This document shows, piece by piece, positions 44,991 to 55,491 of a stretch of 64,000 nt of DNA (positions within the stretch are counted from its first letter, which is position 1; the number at the start of each line of letters is the position of its first letter). The position numbers and the translations under genes are program-made. Source of the stretch: Brenneria populi (GTDB taxonomy: Bacteria > Pseudomonadota > Gammaproteobacteria > Enterobacterales > Enterobacteriaceae); assembly GCF_036016195.1 (NCBI RefSeq), contig NZ_JAYWTM010000020.1, positions 62,001-126,000 of the forward strand, in the 5' to 3' direction. Below the pieces are notes generated by a model. It was given only the letters and a program-made list of their open reading frames with translations. It did no database searches and was not told the DNA's origin.

Positions 44991-46184
44991 ATGGAAACCT
45001 GGAAACTCAATTTATTCGCTGCATGGCTGGGGTGTTTTTTTACCGGCTTGGCCATGAGCCAGATATTGCCCTTTCTACCGCTGTACATCGAGCAACTCGG
45101 CGTACGCTCGCACGAATCATTGAGCCTCTGGTCCGGCGTTATTTTCAGTTCCTCATTTCTGGTTTCCGCGATTGTCGCGCCGCTATGGGGAAGCCTGGCC
45201 GACCGCAAAGGGCGTAAGCTGATGCTGCTGCGCGCGGCGCTGGGGATGTCCATCGTCATGGCGCTGCAAGGCCTTGCCACCAATGTATGGCAGCTGTTCA
45301 TTTTACGCTCCATGATGGGGCTGACGTCGGGGTTCATCCCCAATGCGATGGCGCTGATCGCCTCGCAGGTGCCGCGGGAAAAGAGCGGATGGGCGCTGGG
45401 GACGTTATCCACCGGCCAAATTTCCGGGGTCATCCTCGGCCCGTTATTCGGCGGATTTATGGCCGACTACATTGGGCTGCGGATCGTCTTTTTCGTTACC
45501 GCCGGGATGCTGTTCATCAGCTTTTTGATTACGCTGTTCGCCATTAAGGAAAACGCCATCAAAATCAGCAAGGCCAACCGATTGAGCGGTAAAGCGGTGT
45601 TTACTTCCCTGCCCTATCCTATGCTGATCGTGAGCCTGTTCGTCACCACCATGATGATTCAGCTGTCGAACGCCTCCATCAATCCCATTCTGACGCTATT
45701 CATCCGCGACCTGGCGCCCGATAGCAATAATATTGCGTTTATCAGCGGGGTCATCGCCGCCGTTCCCGGCGTATCGGCGCTGATGGCCGCGCCTCGGCTC
45801 GGTCGCCTGGGCGATCGCATCGGCGCGCACCGCATTCTGATCGCCGCGCTGGCGTCAAGCGCTCTGCTGTTCTGGGTGATGTCGGTGATTCAAACGCCGA
45901 CCCAGCTCGGCATACTGCGGTTTATGCTGGGCTTTGCCGACGGCGCGCTGATGCCCGCGGTCCAGGCGCTGCTGGTAAAATACAGCAGCCAGCAGGTTAC
46001 CGGGCGCATCTTCGGCTACAATCAATCGTTTATGTATCTAGGCAACGTCGTCGGTCCGCTGATTGGCTCCGGCGTATCCGCCATAGCCGGTTTCCGCTGG
46101 GTCTTTATCACCACCGCGTTTCTGGTGTTGTGCAACGCCATCCAGATCGCGCTAAGCTTTCGGCGGATACCTAAAAAAACCTGA
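44991..46184 (+). CDS. mdtG: MFS multidrug exporter MdtG
   Basis: Major facilitator transporter of 397 residues with twelve helices (E. coli MdtG 408). Motif A (GSLADRKGRKLMLL) follows helix 2 and the DHA1 pattern LGPLFGGFMADYIGLR is in helix 5. E. coli MdtG raises resistance to deoxycholate and fosfomycin and is in the Mar/SoxS regulon; I could not identify a marbox with confidence. It is monocistronic by position. No strong ribosome site precedes the ATG (CACACC), so expression may be low. Confidence 0.9.
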   Translation: METWKLNLFAAWLGCFFTGLAMSQILPFLPLYIEQLGVRSHESLSLWSGVIFSSSFLVSAIVAPLWGSLADRKGRKLMLLRAALGMSIVMALQGLATNVWQLFILRSMMGLTSGFIPNAMALIASQVPREKSGWALGTLSTGQISGVILGPLFGGFMADYIGLRIVFFVTAGMLFISFLITLFAIKENAIKISKANRLSGKAVFTSLPYPMLIVSLFVTTMMIQLSNASINPILTLFIRDLAPDSNNIAFISGVIAAVPGVSALMAAPRLGRLGDRIGAHRILIAALASSALLFWVMSVIQTPTQLGILRFMLGFADGALMPAVQALLVKYSSQQVTGRIFGYNQSFMYLGNVVGPLIGSGVSAIAGFRWVFITTAFLVLCNAIQIALSFRRIPKKT

Positions 46185-46358
46185 ACCGATCCGGCTGTCG
46201 CCCGGAACAGCGGATTCCGATCAATATCCGCCCGTTCTCCGGTCGCGCGGCGGCATCGTGTCTGTCACGCAAATGACACGCCCGTTCTTTAAGCTCCGGT
46301 GATTTTCATAATCAACTCAGCCTTGACCTCCCAACGAATACCCACAGGAGTAAATACG

Positions 46359-47720
46359 ATGAAACAGCATGTATTGCCGCTATTGCTAGCCGGCCTGATT
46401 CCTTTAAACGCGCTGGCCGACGGCGAGCAAGTCACCCGCTACGTGGTCTCCTTTCCCAAAGGAGACCACGTCGCTTATCAGGGAAAGTTCGCCGGTAACT
46501 TTCCCAACGGTTTGCCGGTAGGGATCGGTTCCGGCCTCTATTTCGTCGGCAAACAGGGCGACGACCTGCTGTTTACCACGCTGACCGATCGCGGACCCAA
46601 CGCCGATGCGCCGCTGGCGGGCGATAAAGAAGCCAAGATCTTCGCCAATCCCGATTTCACCCCGCTGGTTATGGACATCAAGGTCAGCGCCGGCGCCGCG
46701 CAGGCAACTAATCCGCGCGCGTTGCATGACGAACAGGGCCCGATCGACGGCCTGCCGCTACCGGATGATTTGATTGGCTCCACCAATGAAGTGGCGCTAA
46801 ATGATGCGTTGCTCCCGCTGAAAAGCAGTAAACGCGGCCTGGATACCGAAGGGATCGCGCCGGACGGTAAGGGCGGGTTCTGGCTGTGCGATGAATACGG
46901 CCCGTTTCTGATCCATATCGATGCGCAAGGAAAAATCCTGCAAAAATTCGGCCCGACGCCTATTGGCGGCGAACAGTCCGTCGCCACCGGTCTACCCAAT
47001 ATCATCAAATGGCGTCAGCCCAATCGCGGCTTCGAGGGGTTGACCAGACTGCCGGACGGCAACCTGGTCATGGCGGTGCAGAGCACGCTGGATATCGATA
47101 ACAAAAGCAAGAACAAAGCGCGGTTCACGCGTCTGGTCATTTTTAACCCGGAAAACGGCGCCAGCCGTATGGTGGGCTACCCCATCAATGTCGACAGCTA
47201 CAAGAAAGCCAAAGACGCCAAAATCGGCGATATCGTCGCTTTGGATAATCAACGCATTTTGCTGGTCGAACAGGGCAAAGATAAAGACAAGCAAATGCAG
47301 AACCGCATCTATCTGGTGGACCTGAGCCAAGCCACCGATCTGACGCCGTTTGACGCCGACGGGAAATCGCCCGAATTTGACGACGGCGAACGCTTGGAAA
47401 AACGCGGTATCCGCCTGGCGCAAAAACAGGAATTGGTGGATCTGCGCAAGCTGGGCTGGCGGCAAGAAAAAGTCGAAGGTCTGGCAATCGTCGATAAACA
47501 GACGCTGGCGATCGTCAACGATAACGACTTCGGCCTGCGCGCCATACTGAAATCCCCGGTGAAAGCCAAAGACAAGGCGGACGATTATCAGGTCGGCGCG
47601 GACGGTAAACTGACGCGCGACGGCCAGGCCACCGACGCCTCGCTGGAAATCGTGCCGCTGCAAAAACCAGAGTCTGATAACGAACTGTGGCTGATCAAAC
47701 TGGCGCGGCCGCTGCAGTAA
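46359..47720 (+). CDS. Secreted phytase-like esterase (esterase-like activity of phytase domain)
   Basis: Exported protein of 453 residues from the ATG at 46359 with ACAGGAG ahead; an in-frame start 60 bases upstream lacks a signal peptide. Signal peptide 1-20 (ending NALA). The rest is a beta-propeller-like phytase-like domain with FTTLTDRGPNADAP, DTEGIAPDGKGGFWLCDEYGPFLIHID, NRGFEGLTRLPDGNLVMAVQS and KVEGLAIVDKQTLAIVNDNDFG. Such proteins carry clusters of Asp and Asn that bind calcium and hydrolyse phosphate or carboxyl esters; the true substrate of this subgroup is unclear. It probably acts in the periplasm. It is monocistronic. Confidence 0.85.
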   Translation: MKQHVLPLLLAGLIPLNALADGEQVTRYVVSFPKGDHVAYQGKFAGNFPNGLPVGIGSGLYFVGKQGDDLLFTTLTDRGPNADAPLAGDKEAKIFANPDFTPLVMDIKVSAGAAQATNPRALHDEQGPIDGLPLPDDLIGSTNEVALNDALLPLKSSKRGLDTEGIAPDGKGGFWLCDEYGPFLIHIDAQGKILQKFGPTPIGGEQSVATGLPNIIKWRQPNRGFEGLTRLPDGNLVMAVQSTLDIDNKSKNKARFTRLVIFNPENGASRMVGYPINVDSYKKAKDAKIGDIVALDNQRILLVEQGKDKDKQMQNRIYLVDLSQATDLTPFDADGKSPEFDDGERLEKRGIRLAQKQELVDLRKLGWRQEKVEGLAIVDKQTLAIVNDNDFGLRAILKSPVKAKDKADDYQVGADGKLTRDGQATDASLEIVPLQKPESDNELWLIKLARPLQ

Positions 47721-47970
47721 CCGCTTAAAATATCGGTCATTATTTTGCCATACGACAGGCGGCCGGCGCCCTTCAGGCATCCCGGTCGCTGTTAACGCAA
47801 TATTGTTGATAGGCTAAAATCGTGATCCAAACCGCATTTTTTAGCAATGGCTGTTAATAGCGGCTTGCTTTATATACGGACTTTCTATAACGGCCGCAAT
47901 CCACTGGTGGCGACTTTCCGCCAGCAGTAGGATCGGGACGATTTTTTATCGTCAAACGAAGGAGGTTACT

Positions 47971-48177
47971 ATGTATAAGGCGTATGACAGATATAGAAAT
48001 CCGCTCGATGCCGGTTACCGCGTGATGCAAAACGACTCTCGCCTGGTCGGCACCATCGCGGCTATTCACGCGGAAAACCTGAAACGTGAAGACATTCGCC
48101 GCGCGAAATGCGTTGAGCTTAAAGGCGTTAAAGAGTATTTCGCGCCGCAAGAGTTGATGTGTCTTAGCCGCGCCTGA
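47971..48177 (+). CDS. Small conserved-looking protein of unknown function (68 residues)
   Basis: A 68-residue soluble protein I do not recognise. It is supported by a full AGGAGG ribosome site 5 bases before the ATG and by its isolated position. It is basic and mixed alpha/beta in character (RYRNPLDAGYRVMQNDSRLVG, then AEDLKREDIRRAKC-like helix), with two cysteines (Cys47, Cys64). No signal peptide or membrane helix. A possible promoter (TATATACGG...TATAAC) lies near 47868-47895. Confidence 0.65.
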   Translation: MYKAYDRYRNPLDAGYRVMQNDSRLVGTIAAIHAENLKREDIRRAKCVELKGVKEYFAPQELMCLSRA

Positions 48178-48200
48178 TTTTAGCTACGCGCCGCTTTTCT

Positions 48201-48328
48201 ATACCCTGCATATTTCGGGTTGCGGGACAAAACGCCAAACGCGTTTTTAAACGCCGGCGGCGGCTCCGCGAAGGGGCGAGCCCCGCTGACGAGCGGTAAT
48301 CAAGCCGACCTTGAAGTATGACGACTAT
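48201..48328. repeat. ERIC-like repeat, medium form
   Basis: About 128 bp. It has degraded ends TATACCCTGCATATTTCGGG and CCTTGAAGTATGACGACTAT and a divergent core with CCGGCGGCGGCTCCGCG and a GGGGCGAGCCCC hairpin. It lies between the small protein and rspR. Confidence 0.6.
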
Positions 48329-48450
48329 CGCGCGCGTTGCTATTATTGACGGCCTTACCCACGCATCACTTTGTTATTTCGGGCGTCGTTCCGTCGCCCG
48401 ATATTGAAGTCGCCCGGCCTTTCTCTATTTGACTCCTGCGCGCTATTCCC

Positions 48451-49137
48451 TCAAACCTGCTCGAACCAGTCGCTGTTCTGCTGCGCAATCGGCGTGATCG
48501 AATAGATCATCTCCTGCAAATGATCGCGAATCGCTTTTTCCGCCGCATCGGGATCGCGGTTTTTCAGCCCGGCGAAGATAAGGTAATGCTGCTGAATCAG
48601 ACTCGGCGGCGGGGAAACCTGGCTTAGGCTGAGGAAACGCACCCTGTCCATCGTCGCTTTAATCGATTCGATGGTCTCCCACGCCAGCGGACAGCGGGCG
48701 ATCTGCGTCAGATACTGGTGAAAGCTGTCATCGAGGCTGAGGAATTCTCGCACCTGCTCATTCTGCGCGGCCAGCTCCTGACGGCGTAAGTTATGCTCCA
48801 ACATCAAGAGCTGCTCATCGGTAACCATCTCGGCGGCGCGGCGAACAATAGCGCACTCCAGCGCCTGCCGGATAAAACGGGCATCCGCCACCCGCTGCTC
48901 GGAAATCTTCATCACAAACGTGCCGCGCTGCGGCAAAATCTGCACCAGCCCGGCCTCAGCCAGCTTGATAAAGGCCTCTCTTACCGGCTGACGGGAAACC
49001 TCAAAACGCGTGGAAATTTCTTTTTCGGACAGCAGCTTACCCGGCGGAATATTGCATTCCACGATATCTTTGCGCAGTACGCGATAAATTTGCTGGTTGA
49101 CTGGCTCGCTGTTATTGATTTGAAAAGAGGTGTCCAT
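48451..49137 (-). CDS. rspR: GntR-family regulator RspR
   Basis: Regulator of 228 residues, near the length of E. coli RspR (YdfH), from the ATG at 49137. The winged helix has NQQIYRVLRKDIVECNIPPG and FEVSRQPVREAFIKLAEAGL, close to RspR. The FCD domain has LDDSFHQYLTQIARC with metal-binding Asp and His, and the C terminus NSDWFEQV matches RspR. In E. coli it represses rspAB. Here it lies downstream of ydfI on the same strand. An upstream in-frame start would add about 50 Arg/Pro-rich residues with no homologue. Confidence 0.92.
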   Translation of the reverse strand: MDTSFQINNSEPVNQQIYRVLRKDIVECNIPPGKLLSEKEISTRFEVSRQPVREAFIKLAEAGLVQILPQRGTFVMKISEQRVADARFIRQALECAIVRRAAEMVTDEQLLMLEHNLRRQELAAQNEQVREFLSLDDSFHQYLTQIARCPLAWETIESIKATMDRVRFLSLSQVSPPPSLIQQHYLIFAGLKNRDPDAAEKAIRDHLQEMIYSITPIAQQNSDWFEQV

Positions 49138-49319
49138 GCCGCCGCGCTTACCCGAGAAATTTACCGCGTATGATACACGCTTAGCGCGACGAGTGTCATT
49201 GTTACGACACGCCTGTCGTGGCGAGATGGCGGGAGGCGGAGCGAAGGGCCGTAAGCGCGCCTCCGGCTCCGCGCCACCGCCTATCGCCAACGCGTTCAGC
49301 GGCCGCCGCGCGTTTCAGC

Positions 49320-50786
49320 CTACCAAATCGTCGCATTCAGCGTCCCCTTAACCCCCTTCGCCAACAGCGACAGATAGTTCCGCGTCACCGCATCCACAAA
49401 AACGGTATTCTGCGGTAAATCCTCGCCGAAAATCGCCGTCAGCGTCAGCAGCGCCGTCACCCGGCTTGCCCCTTCCGCGCTGTCTCGCACCGTATCGGCG
49501 ATCGACGCCTTCAGCGGATCGCTGATCTCGATCGGCCGCCCCTGTTCATCAACGCCGCCGACATAGCGCATCCACCCGGCGACGCCGAGCGCCAGCGCAT
49601 CGAAACGGCTACCGCGCGCCAGATGCCAGCGGATGGAGTCCAGCATCCGCTGCGGCAGTTTTTGCGATCCGTCCATCGCAATCTGCCAGGTGCGGTGTTT
49701 TAACGCGCGGTTGCGATAGCGATCCAGCAACGCATCCGCATAGGCGGCCAGATCGACCCCCTGCGTACGCAGCGTCGGCGCCTGCTCGCGCAGCATCAGG
49801 TGATGCGCCGCCGCGACCAGCGTGCGGTCCTGCATGCATTCGCTGATGTGCTGATAGCCGGTAAGGTAACCCAGGTACGCCAGAAACGAGTGGCTGCCGT
49901 TCAGCATACGCAGCTTCATCTCCTCAAACGGCAGCACATCCCGCACCAGCTCCGCCCCGGCCTTTTCCCATGCGGGACGGCCGCTGACAAAGTTGTCTTC
50001 AATCACCCACTGAAAGAAGGGCTCGCAGGCGACGCCGGCCGGATCGGCCACGCCCAGCCGCGCCTCAATCGTTTGCAGCGTCTCCGGCGTAATCGCCGGA
50101 ACAATACGGTCTACCATGGTAGACGGAAAGGTAACGTGCCGCTCAATCCAGCGCGCCAGTTCGACATCCTGCCGTTCGGCCAGCTGTACGATAACGTTGC
50201 GCGTTACCCGTCCGTTCTCCGGCATATTGTCGCAGGACATTACGCTGAATGCCGGCAGCCGGCGCTCCCGTCTGCGTTTGATGGCGGCCAGGATCACGCC
50301 GGGCAGGGAGCGCGGCTCCGCGGGCGCCGCCAGATCGTGGCGAATCAGCGGGTGTTCGGTATTCAACCGCCCGCTGGCCGGATGGTGGCAATAGCCTTTC
50401 TCCGTCACGGTCATCGACACGATGGCAATATCCGGCGCGCTTAGCGCCTCCAGCACCGCCTCAATGCCTTCGACTTCCGCATGCAGCGCGGCGGTCGCCA
50501 CGCCGATGACCCGGCTACTCCAGCCGCCGTCCGCCATTTCGGACGCCGACCAGAGCAAATCCTGCCGGCGGATCGCCTCAATCTGCTGCTCGCCGCCGAT
50601 CAGGTTGATTTCACAGTAGCCCCAATCGCTGCCCTGCTCCGCCGCCAGTCTGTCGGCGCACACCGCCTGATGCGCCCGATGAAATGCGCCGAAGCCGATA
50701 TGGGCGATGCGCGTTTTTAGCCGGCGGCGATCGTAGCGCGGCACTCTAACCTGCGCGTTAAGCGTGGAAAATTCGTTGATACTCAT
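49320..50786 (-). CDS. ydfI: Mannitol/fructuronate dehydrogenase family oxidoreductase YdfI
   Basis: NAD-dependent oxidoreductase of 488 residues (E. coli YdfI 486), similar almost throughout. The N-terminal Rossmann region reads IAHIGFGAFHRAHQAVCADRL; the catalytic part includes FPSTMVDRIVPAIT, QWVIEDNFVSGRPAWEKAGA and the polyol dehydrogenase signature KLRMLNGSHSFLAYLGYL with the catalytic Lys and Asn-His. It likely interconverts a hexuronate-derived keto acid such as fructuronate or tagaturonate with the aldonate. The ATG at 50786 has AAGGA ahead and is preferred over one 24 bases earlier. Together with RspA it suggests mannonate or a related aldonate as pathway intermediate. Confidence 0.92.
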   Translation of the reverse strand: MSINEFSTLNAQVRVPRYDRRRLKTRIAHIGFGAFHRAHQAVCADRLAAEQGSDWGYCEINLIGGEQQIEAIRRQDLLWSASEMADGGWSSRVIGVATAALHAEVEGIEAVLEALSAPDIAIVSMTVTEKGYCHHPASGRLNTEHPLIRHDLAAPAEPRSLPGVILAAIKRRRERRLPAFSVMSCDNMPENGRVTRNVIVQLAERQDVELARWIERHVTFPSTMVDRIVPAITPETLQTIEARLGVADPAGVACEPFFQWVIEDNFVSGRPAWEKAGAELVRDVLPFEEMKLRMLNGSHSFLAYLGYLTGYQHISECMQDRTLVAAAHHLMLREQAPTLRTQGVDLAAYADALLDRYRNRALKHRTWQIAMDGSQKLPQRMLDSIRWHLARGSRFDALALGVAGWMRYVGGVDEQGRPIEISDPLKASIADTVRDSAEGASRVTALLTLTAIFGEDLPQNTVFVDAVTRNYLSLLAKGVKGTLNATIW

Positions 50787-50810
50787 CGTTATCCTTAGTG
50801 TCTGCGACAT

Positions 50811-50956
50811 ATATGCCCTTCATACTTCAAGCGGCAGGGGCGTTGGCTTTGTTACTCGCGCCATCCATGGCGTTCGCCCCGTTGGGGCAGCGCAAACGCT
50901 GTTTAAAAACGCGTTGCCGTTTTGTCCTGCGACTCGAATTATTTGCGGTATAGCCG
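50811..50956. repeat. ERIC-like repeat, long form with distinct core
   Basis: About 146 bp between ydfJ and ydfI. Ends ATGCCCTTCATACTTCAAGC and GCGACTCGAATTATTTGCGG are the family's inverted ends. The core (GGCTTTGTTACTCGCGCC and the GCCCCGTTGGGGC hairpin) is shared with the copy at 11234, not with the copy at 54287. Confidence 0.75.
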
Positions 50957-50983
50957 GAATAATGCTGAAAGATAAATAATTAA

Positions 50984-52318
50984 TTAATGCTTACCCCAGG
51001 AGTGCAGCTCGCGCTTTATTCGCTTAGGCGCCGTTTCAGGCATTAACAATAAACCGATGACGGAAATAATGCCCAACGTCATAACATATGCCGCCAGGCC
51101 ATAATAATGGCCGCCCGTCGCCTGAAGAATCTTAACCGCCAATAATCCCAGCACGCCGCTGCCGATTAATGATCCTACCTGCCATATTAAAGCGATACCG
51201 CTGCAGCGAATATGCGTAGGGAATAATTCCGGGAAGAATGATGCCTGCGGCGCATAACACATACTGTGGCCGAGAGTTAATACAATAATCATCACAATCT
51301 GTGTTAACCAGTAGCTATCCTGATTAATTGCCAGAAAGAAAGGAACAATCATGACCACCTGAAGCAGCGCGCCAAGAATATAAATAGGTTTGCGGCCGAG
51401 TTTATCCGAAAGATGCCCCATTAAAGGTATTGCCATAATCTCCAGTATGACGGCGACGATCATGGTTTCCATTAATAACGTTTCGTCAAGATGGTTCGCT
51501 TTACCGTACGCCAGCACGATAACGGTAAACATGGCGAAGGTACACGCCTCGACAAGTTTGGCGCACACGCCTTTGGCAACGATGCCGGGAAAATCGCGAA
51601 TGACCTCGATGACGGGACGGGATTCCGCCGCTTTAGTCTCTCTGATCTGGGCAAAAACCGGCGACTCATCAATTTTCAAGCGGATAAAAAGCCCCACGAT
51701 GACCAGCAGCAGGCTAAGCAGGAAGGGAATGCGCCATCCCCACTCCAACATCTGCTCAGGCGAGAGCACCTTATTTAACACGGCGAATAAGGCCAGAGGC
51801 AGAAGGAAGCCTGTCGGCGCGCCAATTTGCACCCAACTGGCGAAAAAACCTCGACGCTCGGGCTGAGCATACTCGGCGGTCATCAGAACCGCCCCGGCCT
51901 GCTCCCCTCCCACGCCAAATCCCTGCAAGATACGGATCAATATTAATAATATAGGCGCCCAAATACCGATTTTTTCATAGGTAGGCAACAGACCAATACA
52001 AAACGTGCCTAATCCCACGATTAAAATAGTGATCACCAGCGCTTTCTTGCGACCGACTTTATCGCCGATATGCCCGAAGACGATTCCCCCTAGCGGCCGG
52101 GCAAGAAAACCAACGGCATAAGTGGCGAAAGCGGCCAAGGTGCTAATTAACGGATCCGAACTGGGAAAGAATAATTGACCAAAAAACAACACGGCAGCGG
52201 TGCCATAGGCAAAAAAATCATAATATTCCGCTGCGGTGCCGATCGCCGATGCGGTGGCTACCCGTTTTATCACCGGCGTATTATCATGAATATCTTCAAC
52301 GTGGTTTACACTGGACAT
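50984..52318 (-). CDS. ydfJ: MFS metabolite:H+ symporter YdfJ (intact)
   Basis: Inner-membrane transporter of 444 residues with twelve helices. It belongs to the metabolite:H+ symporter (ShiA/ProP-like) family: AAEYYDFFAYGTAAVLFFG in helix 1, GHIGDKVGRKKALV as motif A and PERRGFFASWVQIGAPTGF in helix 5. In E. coli K-12 ydfJ is broken by the Qin prophage; this copy is complete. Its place among ydfI, rspR and rspA makes it the probable importer of the sugar acid that RspA and YdfI consume. Confidence 0.9.
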   Translation of the reverse strand: MSSVNHVEDIHDNTPVIKRVATASAIGTAAEYYDFFAYGTAAVLFFGQLFFPSSDPLISTLAAFATYAVGFLARPLGGIVFGHIGDKVGRKKALVITILIVGLGTFCIGLLPTYEKIGIWAPILLILIRILQGFGVGGEQAGAVLMTAEYAQPERRGFFASWVQIGAPTGFLLPLALFAVLNKVLSPEQMLEWGWRIPFLLSLLLVIVGLFIRLKIDESPVFAQIRETKAAESRPVIEVIRDFPGIVAKGVCAKLVEACTFAMFTVIVLAYGKANHLDETLLMETMIVAVILEIMAIPLMGHLSDKLGRKPIYILGALLQVVMIVPFFLAINQDSYWLTQIVMIIVLTLGHSMCYAPQASFFPELFPTHIRCSGIALIWQVGSLIGSGVLGLLAVKILQATGGHYYGLAAYVMTLGIISVIGLLLMPETAPKRIKRELHSWGKH

Positions 52319-52429
52319 AATTATATTATTACCTTTTAAGAGATATTATGAGAGCGGCGCATTATTGAATATAGGTGTAGGTAAGATGTTCTATTCATTC
52401 ATGCGCGATGATTACTGCATCTTTTCTGA

Positions 52430-53644
52430 TTACCAATTCCACAAGGTGCCGTCTTCCAAACGCGCGACCGGCAAATAAGCGGGGTCATAGGGATATTTGG
52501 CCGCCAGCCTCTCATCAAACTCAATGCCCAGCCCCGGCCTGTCGCCCGGATGCATATAGCCGTTATCGAAGGCCCAGCCGTGCGGGAACACCTCCAGCAT
52601 TTGCTCCGAATAGCCCATATATTCCTGCACGCCGAAGTTCGGCACCCAGAGATCGAAATGCAGCGCCGCCGCCATACAAATCGGCGACAGATCCGACGGG
52701 CCGTGCGAACCGGTGCGCACCTGATAGAGCGAGGCAAAATCGGCAATGCGGCGCATGCCGGTAATCCCGCCCGCGTGGGTAATGGTGGTGCGGATATAAT
52801 CGATAAGCTGCTCTTCAATCAGCTGTTTACAATCCCAGATGCTGTTGAATACCTCCCCGACCGCGATGGGCGTCACGGTGTGCTGGCGAATTAAACGGAA
52901 ACACGCCTGATTCTCCGCCGGCGTCGGATCTTCCATCCAGAACAGGCGATAGTCCTCAATGCTTTTACCAAAGCGCGCGGCTTCAATCGGCGTCAGGCGG
53001 TGATGCATATCGTGCAGCAGATGTTCGTTAAAGCCGAACTTGGCGCGCACGGACTCGAACAGCTTCGGCGTGAAATCGAGGTACTTCTCCGTGGACCATA
53101 GCTGCTCTTCCGGCCAGTCGCCTTTCGTCGCCGGTTCATACGCCACCCCTTTGCCTTTCGCCATCCCGTAGGTGGTTTTCATGCCGGGCACGCCGCACTG
53201 CACGCGAATCGCCTTAAAGCCCAGATCGCGATGTTTGGCGTAATCGTCCAGCACCTCATCAATGGTGTGCCCGGTGGTATGGCAATAGACCATCACGCCC
53301 GTGCGGGATGCGCCGCCCAGCAGCTGATAGAGCGGCATATCGGCGGCTTTGGCTTTGATGTCCCACAGCGCCATATCCACGGCTGAAATGGCCGACATGG
53401 TCACCGGACCGCGACGCCAGTAGGCGCCCTTATAAAAAAACTGCCAAATATCTTCAATCCGCTGCGCGTCGCGGCCGATAAGCTGCGGGCACAGGTGATC
53501 CCGGAGATAAGAGGCCACCGGCAGTTCGCGTCCGTTGAGCGTGGCGTCGCCCAGACCGATTAATCCGCTGTCGGTGGTGACTTTCAGGGTGACGAAGTTC
53601 CTTCCCGGGCAGGTAACAAACACTTCAGCGTTAACAATCTTCAC
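52430..53644 (-). CDS. rspA: Mannonate dehydratase family protein RspA
   Basis: Enolase-superfamily enzyme of 404 residues, the same as E. coli RspA, from a GTG at 53644 with GAAGGA ahead. The capping domain opens VKIVNAEVFVTCPGRNFV. The barrel shows the Mg ligands in LLHDMHHRLTPIEA (Asp), FWMEDPTPAEN (Glu) and PIAVGEVFNS (Glu), and the HGPSDLSPICMAAALHFD region of the ManD branch, which dehydrates D-mannonate (often slowly). It is transcribed toward ydfJ. The zinc dehydrogenase RspB, its usual partner in E. coli, is absent. Confidence 0.93.
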   Translation of the reverse strand: MKIVNAEVFVTCPGRNFVTLKVTTDSGLIGLGDATLNGRELPVASYLRDHLCPQLIGRDAQRIEDIWQFFYKGAYWRRGPVTMSAISAVDMALWDIKAKAADMPLYQLLGGASRTGVMVYCHTTGHTIDEVLDDYAKHRDLGFKAIRVQCGVPGMKTTYGMAKGKGVAYEPATKGDWPEEQLWSTEKYLDFTPKLFESVRAKFGFNEHLLHDMHHRLTPIEAARFGKSIEDYRLFWMEDPTPAENQACFRLIRQHTVTPIAVGEVFNSIWDCKQLIEEQLIDYIRTTITHAGGITGMRRIADFASLYQVRTGSHGPSDLSPICMAAALHFDLWVPNFGVQEYMGYSEQMLEVFPHGWAFDNGYMHPGDRPGLGIEFDERLAAKYPYDPAYLPVARLEDGTLWNW

Positions 53645-54786
<1,142 letters not shown>

Positions 54787-55491
54787 ATGGAAGAATTTTC
54801 TCGTCGTCGTTTTATCGCTTACCTGGGAAGCGCTATTGCTGTTACCGGGAGTTCCAGCCTCGCGCTCGCGCAGACTGCGGAAGACCCCGCCAAGACCACT
54901 AAACCCAAAGGCGTCAAATACGGTATGCTGCACAACGAGCAGCGCTGTATTGGCTGCAATGCCTGCGTAGGCGCCTGTAAAACCACCAACCATGTGCCTG
55001 ATGGCGTCACCCGTCTGGAAATATTGAAAACCGTCGATATTCCCGCGGAAGGGAAGACCCGCGCATATAAGCAGTATTTTCGCAAATCCTGTCAGCACTG
55101 TGAAAATCCGCCCTGCGTCTCCGTCTGCCCGACCGGCGCGTCGTTTAAGGATGCGCTGACCGGCATCGTCGACGTCAATGATAAGCACTGCGTCGGCTGC
55201 CGCTACTGCATCGCCGCCTGCCCTTACCATGTCCGCTTCATTAACCCCGTCAGCAAAACGGCGGATAAATGTAATTTTTGCCGGGAAACCAATCTGGCGG
55301 CCGGGAAACAGCCCGCCTGTGTTGAAATATGTCCGACCAAAGCGCTGGTCTTTGGCGATCTGAACGATCCCGAAAGCGATATTTCAAAAATGATTCAAAG
55401 CAATCCGACCTACCGGTCAAAAGTTTATCTTGGCACCGAACCACAGCTTTATCGCGTTCCAGGCAGACGGGGAGAAATCGACAATGCTTAA
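54787..55491 (+). CDS. nrfC: Iron-sulfur electron-transfer protein NrfC
   Basis: Periplasmic ferredoxin-like subunit of 234 residues. A Tat signal (SRRRFIAYLG from residue 5, cleavage near ALAQ) exports it folded. Sixteen cysteines in four groups (CIGCNACVGAC, CQHCENPPCVSVC, CVGCRYCIAAC, CNFC...CVEIC) bind four 4Fe-4S clusters. It receives electrons from the quinol-oxidising partner NrfD. In E. coli they pass to NrfB and the nitrite reductase NrfA, but neither gene is here, so another terminal enzyme must be used. The next gene starts 8 bases before its stop. Confidence 0.92.
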   Translation: MEEFSRRRFIAYLGSAIAVTGSSSLALAQTAEDPAKTTKPKGVKYGMLHNEQRCIGCNACVGACKTTNHVPDGVTRLEILKTVDIPAEGKTRAYKQYFRKSCQHCENPPCVSVCPTGASFKDALTGIVDVNDKHCVGCRYCIAACPYHVRFINPVSKTADKCNFCRETNLAAGKQPACVEICPTKALVFGDLNDPESDISKMIQSNPTYRSKVYLGTEPQLYRVPGRRGEIDNA

